A stretch of 64,000 nucleotides of DNA, taken from positions 4,943,501 through 5,007,500 of the forward strand of contig NZ_CP030032.1 of the NCBI RefSeq assembly GCF_003258315.1, read 5' to 3'. Origin of the DNA: Bradymonas sediminis. GTDB taxonomy: Bacteria > Myxococcota_A > Bradymonadia > Bradymonadales > Bradymonadaceae. Position numbers and translations under genes: made by a program. Positions 51,937 through 59,610 of this stretch are shown one piece after another. Below the pieces are notes generated by a model. That model saw nothing but the letters and a program-made list of their open reading frames with translations. It had not been told where the DNA came from and did no database searches. The number at the start of each line of letters is the position of its first letter. The stretch's first letter is position 1.

Positions 51937-52018
51937 GAAATTCGGAGCCAGACTATCTTAGTCTGGGGTGGTCGAGGACCGAAAAATTCGGAGCCAGACT
52001 ATCTTAGTCTGGGGTGCT
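51937..52018. repeat. Two tandem copies of a hairpin-bearing element
   Basis: GAAATTCGGAGCCAGACTATC...GGGGTG occurs twice at a 46-bp interval. Each copy contains the perfect 8-bp hairpin CCAGACTA-tct-TAGTCTGG (51948-51966 and 51994-52012). They lie between the plus-strand terminator and the stop of the minus-strand tyrosine phosphatase gene. Confidence 0.75.
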
Positions 52019-52030
52019 CGCCGTCGCCTA

Positions 52031-52522
52031 TTAGGAAAGCGCACCCGCCTCAAGCTCATCGAGCAATGATTCCGTGCACCGATCAACAATATCGTACACC
52101 AACCCAAACTGATCGCCCCCGCCGCCGTAGGGGTCCGGCACCTCGGCGCCGCGCCGGGCCGGGTCGGGCTCATAGTCGCGCAGCAGCAAGAGCTTATCGG
52201 CGTCGGCGTAGGCCAGGCGCAGGGCGCTGCGGCGGTTGGAGTGGTCCATGGCCACCAGGTAGTCGAATTCGACAAAATGGTGGTCCAAGAGCTGCTGGGC
52301 GCGTTGTGCCGAGATGTCGAGGCCGCGCTCCCGGGCGACCCGAACGCTGCCCGGGTCCGGCGGCTGGCCCACATGATAGGCGCCGGTACCCGCCGATTCG
52401 ATATGGAATCGCTCGCTCAAGCCCCGCTCAGCGACCTTCTTGCGAAAGAGGCCTTCGGCCAGCGGTGAGCGGCAGATATTGCCCAGGCAGAAAAATAGAA
52501 TACGAATTTGTTGCTCACTCAT
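52031..52522 (-). CDS. Low-molecular-weight protein-tyrosine phosphatase
   Basis: 163 aa from the ATG at 52522 (MSEQQIRILFF); an upstream ATG adds 24 residues not in the family. The P-loop CLGNICRSP places the nucleophile Cys12 and Arg18. The general-acid loop is VPDPYGG (Asp130). It dephosphorylates phosphotyrosine or arginine in exopolysaccharide or stress regulation. No tyrosine kinase or capsule gene is near. Two hairpins lie just after its stop. Confidence 0.92.
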   Translation of the reverse strand: MSEQQIRILFFCLGNICRSPLAEGLFRKKVAERGLSERFHIESAGTGAYHVGQPPDPGSVRVARERGLDISAQRAQQLLDHHFVEFDYLVAMDHSNRRSALRLAYADADKLLLLRDYEPDPARRGAEVPDPYGGGGDQFGLVYDIVDRCTESLLDELEAGALS

Positions 52523-52726
52523 AGTCTTCTCGGCGGGTGTGTGCTCGGGGGATAAATTTGATTCAAAAATGAGCGGTCTTCCAACCAGTTTCACCTCGGA
52601 AATGGTGTTTTCTACGTTTAGAACACGCGTTTCATAACACGATCAAACCCAAGTGTTTATGATCGCTATATACCGTTTGCAGTATCATACGATGTTCGCT
52701 GTACGTTCTGAAAGGAGAAAGCACAG

Positions 52727-53830
52727 ATGCGAATACGACTCGAGAGTAATAAGTGGTTGCTGCTCGGATGCATGGGGCTGATCTTTGGCCTGGCCACGGC
52801 TTGTAGCGACGACGACTCGAATAACGGCGGCGACGCTGGTGTGAGCGGCGTTGCGGACGCCGCGGGTGGCCGAGATGCCGCCGCCGATTCTGGGGCGGGC
52901 GACGCCGGCGCGGACGGCAGCGCGCGCGACGATGTCTTCGCGCAAGGCTGCGATATAAACGGCGTTACGCTGCCCGGGGGCCTGGCGATTTCGGAATATA
53001 CCCCTTTCGATAATTGGGGTATCTACCAGGTATTCGACGGCCAATATATCGAGCTGTCGCTGGTGCGCGACGCGTCCATTGACGGCGTGGGGACATTTGA
53101 CTTCGCCGCGCCTGCCACCAGCAACGACGCCTATTTGCTGCTGGCGACCGACTGCGACAACGCGGAGCAATGCCAGACCTACTATAATGCGGTGTCCGGG
53201 ACGCTTGAGGTGGCTGAGTTTGAAAAAACGGTGCAGGGCGACTTCAGGGCGGAGCTCAAAAATATTCGCCTCGTCGAGCTTGGCGCCGACGGCCATGCGC
53301 TGCCGGATGGCAAGACCTGGTGCGTCTCCAGCGCCGAAGTCACCGCCAGCTCCCAGCCGCTGCCCGAGTTCGTCGCGCCTCAGTGCACCGACAGCGGGGT
53401 GCGCAGCGGGTTTGAGGGCGGCGATACCGAGGTCACGCGCTCGTCAACCGGCTGGGTGACGTTGATCGAGACCACCCAGCCGAACTTCCCGCGCGACGAG
53501 CTGCGCCTCGAGCTTCGCGCTCAGGCCGAGGTCGACACCGCCTACGCCATCGATGACGTCAACCTCGCCACGTGCACGACCTGCCTGTCGATTCGCAGCG
53601 GCTGCGACGGCGGGGACACCTGCCAGGCGCGCTATAACGCCGGCGCCGGCGAGCTGATCATCGACACGCTCGACATGGAGACTGGCGCGTTTGAGGCGAG
53701 GCTCACAAACGCCCGCATGGTCGAGGTCACCCAGGACGGCGATTATACGCTCATCGTCGAAGATGGCGGCGGCTGGTGCGTCGACTCCTATCGCTTCAGC
53801 GGCACCTTCACGCCATCCACCTCAGAATAA
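52727..53830 (+). CDS. Lipoprotein with two homologous Cys-containing domains
   Basis: 367 aa, good AAAGGAG 9 nt before the ATG. The signal peptide ends in a lipobox (LATAC, Cys about 26), followed by a Gly/Ala/Asp tether to about residue 70. Two related halves of about 120 residues have the pattern ... QYIELSLVRD ... ATDCDNAEQCQTYYNAVSGTLEVAEFE and ... NLATCTTCLSIRSGC ... CQARYNAGAGELIIDTLD, each ending with a W-C-V motif (WCVSSAEVTA, WCVDSYRFSG). A beta-rich exported protein is likely. No family is recognised. Confidence 0.7.
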   Translation: MRIRLESNKWLLLGCMGLIFGLATACSDDDSNNGGDAGVSGVADAAGGRDAAADSGAGDAGADGSARDDVFAQGCDINGVTLPGGLAISEYTPFDNWGIYQVFDGQYIELSLVRDASIDGVGTFDFAAPATSNDAYLLLATDCDNAEQCQTYYNAVSGTLEVAEFEKTVQGDFRAELKNIRLVELGADGHALPDGKTWCVSSAEVTASSQPLPEFVAPQCTDSGVRSGFEGGDTEVTRSSTGWVTLIETTQPNFPRDELRLELRAQAEVDTAYAIDDVNLATCTTCLSIRSGCDGGDTCQARYNAGAGELIIDTLDMETGAFEARLTNARMVEVTQDGDYTLIVEDGGGWCVDSYRFSGTFTPSTSE

Positions 53831-53861
53831 CGCGGCTCGATGTCAATCGCCCGATGACAAG

Positions 53862-53897
53862 CCACGGGAGCCGGCCTTTTGGGCATGGCTCCCGTGG
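53862..53897 (+). terminator. Hairpin after the lipoprotein gene
   Basis: An 11-bp stem (CCACGGGAGCC/GGCTCCCGTGG) with a 14-nt loop lies 31 bp after the stop. TGTTTC follows, so termination is possible but the T run is weak. The rest of the gap to 54097 shows only the short direct repeat GGTTATCCGAC (53940, 53998). Confidence 0.55.
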
Positions 53898-54097
53898 GTG
53901 TTTCGGGAAGTGTTTGGGGCAATGAGCCTTCGCCCGACGGGTTATCCGACGCCCGGCGCGGCGGCGAAACCGTTGGATAATCTGCGGTATGTTGCAGGTT
54001 ATCCGACACCATTGGCTTTTGCGATGCGCGACGGCGCGATCTGCAGCAGCCCCGTGTTGGGTTTTTCTGCCTCCGGGACGCGAGGCGGTCATACCCA

Positions 54098-56566
54098 TCA
54101 ATCCCGATACGCCAACAACCGCAGCGCGTTGAGGACCACCAGCAGGGTTGAGCCTTCGTGCAGGGCAACCGCCGGGCCGATGGCCAGGCCGAAGAGGGTC
54201 GCGGGGATGAGGAAGGCGACCATCCCGAGCGACATCCACAGGTTCTGGCGGATGATGGCGCTGGTCTTTCGACTCAGGCCGACCGCGTAGGGGAGTTTGC
54301 TGAGGTCGTCGGCCATCAGCGCGATCTCGGCGGTCTCCAACGCGGTGTCCGAGCCCGCGGCGCCCATGGCGATGCCGACGCTGGCGTGGGCCATCGCCGG
54401 GGCGTCGTTGACCCCGTCGCCCACCATGGCGACCTGGCCGAGTTGCTTGATGAATTCGACCTTATCGTCGGGCATCAGGTCGCCTTTGGCCTCGTCGAGG
54501 CCGACCTCTTTGGCGACCGCGTCGGCGACCGACTGGTTGTCGCCCGAGATCATGATCATGCGGGTGATGCCGAGCTCGCGCAGTCGGGCAATCATCGGTT
54601 TGGCCGATGCGCGCGGGGTGTCCATCAGGCCGACGGCGCCCAGGTAGCGGTCTTTGAGGCGCACGATCATCGTGGTCTGGCCGGCAGCTTCGAGGTTGTG
54701 GACCGTCTCGCGAAGCGTGTCGGGAAGATCGGCGCCGTCGACCTCGGCGAAGAGCGCGGCCTTTCCGACCAGCACCTCTTCGCCGTCAATTCGGGCGCGC
54801 ACGCCCCGGCCTGTGATGCTCTGCAGGTCGCGCGCCTCGTACTGAGCCGGACCGAGTTCGTCTTGGGCGTGGCGCACCACGGCGGCGGCCAGGGGGTGGT
54901 CGCTGAGGCTTTCGACGGCCGCGGCCACCGCGAGCAGCTCGGATGCGTCGACCCCGTCGTGAGGGGCGACGGTGGTCACGCGCGGCGTGCCCTCGGTGAG
55001 GGTGCCGGTCTTGTCGAAGGCCATCGCGCTGATTTTACCCAGCCGCTCAAGCGGCCCGCCGCCCTTGACGAGCACCCCGGAGTTTCCGGCCGCGGCCACA
55101 CCACTTAAAACGGCGCTCGGCGTCGCGATCGCCAGCGCGCAGGGGCTCGCCGCGACCAGCACGGCCATCGCGCGGTAGAAGCTTTCGGCGAAGGTCTCGT
55201 CGAGCACCATAAACGCAAAGAGCAGCAACACGACCAGCGCGAGCACCGAGGGCACAAAATAGCGTTCGAATTTTTTGGTGAATTCCTGGGTCGGCGAGCG
55301 CATGGTCTCGGCCTCGGTGACCATCTGGACCACGCGGGCGAGCGCGCTGTCCTCGGCGCGTTTGCTCACCTGAATCACCAGCGCGCCGGCGCCGTTGATG
55401 GTGCCGGCGAAGACGCGGTGTTCTTTGGCGAGGTTCTCCGGGTCTTCGGCCGCCTGCGTCGGCGCGTCCACCGGCCGCTTATCGACGGGCACGCTCTCGC
55501 CGGTGACCGGCGCCTGGTTGACCGCGCTTTCGCCGTCGACGACGAACCCGTCGGCCGCGATGCGCTGGTTGGGTTTGACCCGGACGTGATCGCCCAGGCG
55601 CAGCTCTTTGACCGGGACGACCTCTTCGCGGCCATCACGAAGCACCGTGGCTTCTTCTGGGGCGAGGTCGGCGAGTGAGGCGATGGCCTGGCGAGCCCGG
55701 CCCATGGCGTAATGCTCGAGGGAGTGCCCCAGGCTGAACAGAAAGAGCAATAGTCCGCCCTCGACCCATTCGCCGAGCGCAGCCGCGCCGACGGCCGCCA
55801 CGAGCATCAAAAAATCGATCTCGAAGGAGTGGTTTCGGATATGTTCGAAGGCTTCTTTGGCGGTGAAATATCCGCCGAAAAAGTAGGCCGTCCACAGGGG
55901 GGCGAGCTGCATCCACGGGGACGAAAGCGCGACGAATTTAGGGAGCAACCAGCCGAGCAATACGAAAAAACCGGCGGCCAGGGCAAAGCCGAGTTCTACC
56001 CGCGAGTCTCCCTGGCTGTGGCCATGGCCATGGCCATGGCCATTGTTGTCGTGGTCGTGGTCGCCGTGATCGTGCTCGTGATCGTGCGACGCGTGTTCAT
56101 GCGCCGGCTCGCCGAACGCATGCCGAATATTGAGGCCAAGATCTGCGATCGCGGCGCGCAGCGCTTTGTCGGAGATCGCGTCGCGATCATATTCAACCCG
56201 CAGTCCCCCGGCGCCCGAGAGTTCGGCCTCCAAAACCCCGTCGATTTGGCTGAGGCGCTGCGCCTTATGGCGCGCGGTTCGCGGCGTGGAGGTCTCGGCG
56301 ATATCGGCGACGAGGTGGCCGTATCGCTCGGTCAACCGCGCGCCGGCCGCCAGGGCGAGCTCGCGCACACGCTGCAAGCTGATCGTGTCGGGCTCGTAGT
56401 GAACGCATAATTTGGGCGACGCTTGCTCATCCACAATATGCGCCTCGATGATGCCGGGTTGGCCAACGAGCATCGCGTCGAGCCGCGAGACGCACGCGTC
56501 GCGTGTGTCGGGAACCTCGGGTAGCAGAACTGGGATATCCAGGCGGATTTTTTCGAACAAGGTCAT
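54098..56566 (-). CDS. P1B-4-type heavy-metal translocating ATPase with His-rich linker
   Basis: 822 aa. It exports a transition metal (Co, Fe or Zn) at the expense of ATP. The P-type core has the phosphorylation site DKTGT (Asp518), TGES, GDGVND and a transmembrane SPC (Ser474-Pro-Cys476) instead of the usual CPC. HEGST (His803-Thr807) lies in the last span. SPC plus HEG(G)ST is the signature of P1B-4 (CoaT/CtpD-like) pumps. The N-terminus has two HMA-like segments (about 1-75 and 85-150) that lack CxxC. A His/Asp-rich linker (EHDHGDHDHDNNGHGHGHGH, about 160-185) follows and probably binds metal. No MerR-type regulator is adjacent. Confidence 0.92.
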   Translation of the reverse strand: MTLFEKIRLDIPVLLPEVPDTRDACVSRLDAMLVGQPGIIEAHIVDEQASPKLCVHYEPDTISLQRVRELALAAGARLTERYGHLVADIAETSTPRTARHKAQRLSQIDGVLEAELSGAGGLRVEYDRDAISDKALRAAIADLGLNIRHAFGEPAHEHASHDHEHDHGDHDHDNNGHGHGHGHSQGDSRVELGFALAAGFFVLLGWLLPKFVALSSPWMQLAPLWTAYFFGGYFTAKEAFEHIRNHSFEIDFLMLVAAVGAAALGEWVEGGLLLFLFSLGHSLEHYAMGRARQAIASLADLAPEEATVLRDGREEVVPVKELRLGDHVRVKPNQRIAADGFVVDGESAVNQAPVTGESVPVDKRPVDAPTQAAEDPENLAKEHRVFAGTINGAGALVIQVSKRAEDSALARVVQMVTEAETMRSPTQEFTKKFERYFVPSVLALVVLLLFAFMVLDETFAESFYRAMAVLVAASPCALAIATPSAVLSGVAAAGNSGVLVKGGGPLERLGKISAMAFDKTGTLTEGTPRVTTVAPHDGVDASELLAVAAAVESLSDHPLAAAVVRHAQDELGPAQYEARDLQSITGRGVRARIDGEEVLVGKAALFAEVDGADLPDTLRETVHNLEAAGQTTMIVRLKDRYLGAVGLMDTPRASAKPMIARLRELGITRMIMISGDNQSVADAVAKEVGLDEAKGDLMPDDKVEFIKQLGQVAMVGDGVNDAPAMAHASVGIAMGAAGSDTALETAEIALMADDLSKLPYAVGLSRKTSAIIRQNLWMSLGMVAFLIPATLFGLAIGPAVALHEGSTLLVVLNALRLLAYRD

Positions 56567-56717
56567 CTCCGGCGAGCAGAAGAGTTACTATCGGTAGTCG
56601 TAGGTAGGGGTGGGGTGGAAGTCAAGTATTGCTCAAGGGGATAGGAGCCCAGCATTTTGCGCGAACCAGCAACACCTTGCAGGTACGTCACGGGCCCTCG
56701 GCCGCTGAACGCGGCCA

Positions 56718-56836
56718 GCCCCCAGGCTTCGCCCAGGGGCTTCTATCGCGATCCTCCCAAGGACCTTGCGAAACCGAAATCCCCGCGAACCGACCACCTC
56801 GCAAACCCGAACAATCGCCCCCCAGGCCTCGCCTGG
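56718..56836. other. Two GC-rich hairpins upstream of the topoisomerase gene
   Basis: The 474-bp gap between the metal ATPase and the topoisomerase gene holds no credible ORF. It contains two related hairpins about 104 bp apart. The first is GCCCC-ca-GGC-ttc-GCC-ca-GGGGC (56718-56740). The second is CCAGGC-ctc-GCCTGG (56822-56836). The core CCAGGC-yTC-GCC is shared. They could be a structured leader or intergenic repeats. No promoter is convincing. Confidence 0.4.
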
Positions 56837-57040
56837 CGGGCAGGCGCGAAGGCGCCGGGGGGGCCAACAAGAACCGACCCCCGCGCAAATCTGCACCCCC
56901 ACAACCAAGCACTGCTCATTTGCGCGGTGCTATTGAGCTTCAAACACGTGAATGATAAACCAACGCCGGCCCAATTGAGCACCGCCCGGGGCCACGCACG
57001 GATGCACGCCCCCGATTAAGCCTGAAACGGAGAAGACGAA

Positions 57041-59551
57041 GTGGTTGCCAAAGTCGAAAAGATCCAGCTGCATAAGACCGCCAAGAAGCGCTACCTGAAT
57101 TACGCCATGAGCGTCATCACCAGCCGGGCGCTGCCCGACGTGCGTGACGGGCTTAAGCCGGTGCAGCGGCGCATCCTCTACGGGATGTTTAGCAACCTGC
57201 GCCTGACCCACGACGCCAAGCATATGAAGAGCGCGCGTATCGTCGGTGAGGTCATGGGTAAATATCACCCGCACGGCGACCAATCGATCTATGACGCGAT
57301 GGTGCGCATGGCCCAGGACTTCTCGCTGCGCTACCCGCTGGTCAGCGGCTACGGCAACTTCGGGTCGGTCGACGGGGATTCGGCCGCTGCGATGCGTTAT
57401 ACCGAGGCCCGGCTCACGAACTTAAGCTCGGAGCTGCTCGACGAGATCAAGAAGAACACGGTGCTGTTTCGGCCCAACTACGACGGCACCGACTCCGAGC
57501 CGACCGTGCTCCCCTCGCAGGTGCCCACGCTGCTGATCAACGGGGCGACCGGCATCGCGGTCGGCATGGCGACCAATATCCCGCCGCATAACCTCGGCGA
57601 GTGCCTGGACGCGCTGATCGCGCTGATCGACGAGCCCACGCTTGAGATCGAAGACCTGGTCGATCGCCATATCAAGGGCCCCGACTTCCCCACCGGCGGG
57701 GTGATGCTCAACTCGGTCGACGAGCTGCTGGAGATGTATAAGACCGGCTCCGGGCCGATCCTGATGCGCGCCTCCTGGGAGGTTGAGTCCCACGACTATA
57801 AAAAATTCATCGTCATCACCTCGCTGCCCTACACGGTCAATAAGTCGACGCTGGTCGAGAAGATCGCCGACCATATTATCCAGGGGAATCTGCCGCAGGT
57901 GCAGGACGTGCGCGATGAGTCGACCGACGATATTCGCGTGGTGCTCGAGCTTAAACGCGGCACCGACCCCGAACTGGCGATGGCTTATCTGCTCAAGCAT
58001 ACCCCGCTTGAGAGCCGCTTCCACGTCAATATGACCTGCCTTGTGCCGGCCGAGCAGCCCGACCCGTTGGCGCGCGGCAGCGAGCTCAAGGACATGATCA
58101 AGCGCTTCTCGCTCAAGCCCGCGACGGAGCGAAAAGAGGACGCGGTCGAGGTCATCGAGCTGCTCGATTATCTGCGCGAATTTCAAGCAGAATTGGCCAA
58201 CCCCGAGGACCCGCCCGTGCCGACGCCGGCGGTGCTCGACCTCAAGCAAATGCTCACGTATTTCCGCGACTTCCGCATGGAAGTGCTGGTGCGCCGGCTG
58301 CTCTTTGAGCTCGAGAAGATCCTCGGGCGCATCCATATTTTGGAAGCCTTTGAGATCATCTTCAACGACCTCGACAAGGCCATCGAGCTTATCCGGGCGT
58401 CGACCAGCAAAAAGGACGCGGCCAAGCGGCTTATCGAGTATTTTAAGATCGACGCCTTGCAGGCCGACGCGATCCTCGAGACCAAGCTCTACCGCCTGGC
58501 CAAGCTTGAGATCGAAAATATCCGCGCCGAGCTCGCCGAGCGCCGCAAAGAGGCCAAGAAGATCCGCACGCTCCTGATGAGCGAGACCAAACGCTGGGAG
58601 CATATTCGCAACGAGTTCGTCGTGCTTCGCGATGTGTACGGCGACGCGCGTCGCACCGTCATCGAGGTCAACGCCCCCGAGCTTGAGTACTCCGAGGCGG
58701 ACTATATTCTGGACGAAGACGTCTGGGTCATCGTCACCCGCGACGGTTGGTTCAAGCGCCAAAAATCCTATAGCGACCTGTCGACGATCCGCGTGCGCGA
58801 CAACGATAAGCTCGGCTGGGTCATGCCGGGGCGCACGCGCAATACCTTGCTGATCTTCACCACCACCGGGCGCGTCTACACCATGCGCATCGACGATGTT
58901 CCGTCGACCACCGGCTACGGCGACCCGATCCAGGCGCATTTCGACTTTGAGGACGGCGAGAAGATCGCGGGCGTCATCACGATGGATAAGCGGGTGCTCA
59001 AGCCCGTCGCCCCCGACCAGCCGAGCCTGGTCGGCGAAGAAGAAGAGCCCGGTGAGCCCGAGATGATCGCGATCTCGGCCCAGGGCCAGGGCGTGCGCTT
59101 TAGCCTCGAGGGCTACGACGAACCCTCCACCGTCAAGGGCCGCATGTATATGCGTCTGGGCAAAAAAGATTCGGTCATCAACGTCGAACCCTGCACCTGC
59201 GTCGAAGAGGAATTGGTCACCATTGCCACCCGCGAGGGACGCGGCCTGACCTTCCAATCCCGCGAGATCAACGTCTATAAAGGCGCGGCCAAAGGCGTCA
59301 AAACCATCTCCCTTGAGAAGGGCGATGAGATCCTCGCCTGGACCCTGAGCACCGGATATTATGAGGGCCTTGAGGTCGAGACGAGCCGCGGCAAAAAGTT
59401 GACCATCAGCCGCTCGAAGTCGGCCTTTCAGCCCACCTCGCGCGGAAATAAAGGCCGCTGGGTCATCCAGCGCGGTCACCTCGTGCGCGCGCATTTGCCC
59501 ACGGTAGAGGTTCAAAAGGCCGAGGACGACGACGGCCTCGAAGAGGAATAA
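57041..59551 (+). CDS. Type IIA DNA topoisomerase subunit A (GyrA/ParC)
   Basis: 836 aa from a GTG with GGAG 9 nt upstream. It is the DNA-cutting subunit: the WHD starts at [33 protein letters not shown], and the catalytic Tyr is Tyr120 ([11 protein letters not shown]). The tower and coiled-coil gate follow, and after about residue 520 a beta-pinwheel C-terminal domain (for example [31 protein letters not shown]). The GyrA-box QRRGGRG is not evident, which favours a ParC-like role. The quinolone pocket reads [12 protein letters not shown]: Gln81 sits where Ser or Thr is usual. The tail is acidic. No B subunit gene is in the window. Confidence 0.93.
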   Translation: MVAKVEKIQLHKTAKKRYLNYAMSVITSRALPDVRDGLKPVQRRILYGMFSNLRLTHDAKHMKSARIVGEVMGKYHPHGDQSIYDAMVRMAQDFSLRYPLVSGYGNFGSVDGDSAAAMRYTEARLTNLSSELLDEIKKNTVLFRPNYDGTDSEPTVLPSQVPTLLINGATGIAVGMATNIPPHNLGECLDALIALIDEPTLEIEDLVDRHIKGPDFPTGGVMLNSVDELLEMYKTGSGPILMRASWEVESHDYKKFIVITSLPYTVNKSTLVEKIADHIIQGNLPQVQDVRDESTDDIRVVLELKRGTDPELAMAYLLKHTPLESRFHVNMTCLVPAEQPDPLARGSELKDMIKRFSLKPATERKEDAVEVIELLDYLREFQAELANPEDPPVPTPAVLDLKQMLTYFRDFRMEVLVRRLLFELEKILGRIHILEAFEIIFNDLDKAIELIRASTSKKDAAKRLIEYFKIDALQADAILETKLYRLAKLEIENIRAELAERRKEAKKIRTLLMSETKRWEHIRNEFVVLRDVYGDARRTVIEVNAPELEYSEADYILDEDVWVIVTRDGWFKRQKSYSDLSTIRVRDNDKLGWVMPGRTRNTLLIFTTTGRVYTMRIDDVPSTTGYGDPIQAHFDFEDGEKIAGVITMDKRVLKPVAPDQPSLVGEEEEPGEPEMIAISAQGQGVRFSLEGYDEPSTVKGRMYMRLGKKDSVINVEPCTCVEEELVTIATREGRGLTFQSREINVYKGAAKGVKTISLEKGDEILAWTLSTGYYEGLEVETSRGKKLTISRSKSAFQPTSRGNKGRWVIQRGHLVRAHLPTVEVQKAEDDDGLEEE

Positions 59552-59610
59552 TCGCGCCCTTTAGCGCGCCGCGAAACGCGGTCGAATTGCGCTCTTGATG
59601 TAGGTGAGTT

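Noticed and set aside
53808-54239. Minus-strand frame between the lipoprotein and the metal ATPase
   Set aside because: It overlaps the ATPase 3' end in another frame and has arginine-rich, low-complexity composition with no motif.
57422-59515. 697-codon minus-strand frame opposite the topoisomerase gene
   Set aside because: Same GC-bias shadow; the plus strand carries the full topoisomerase domain set.
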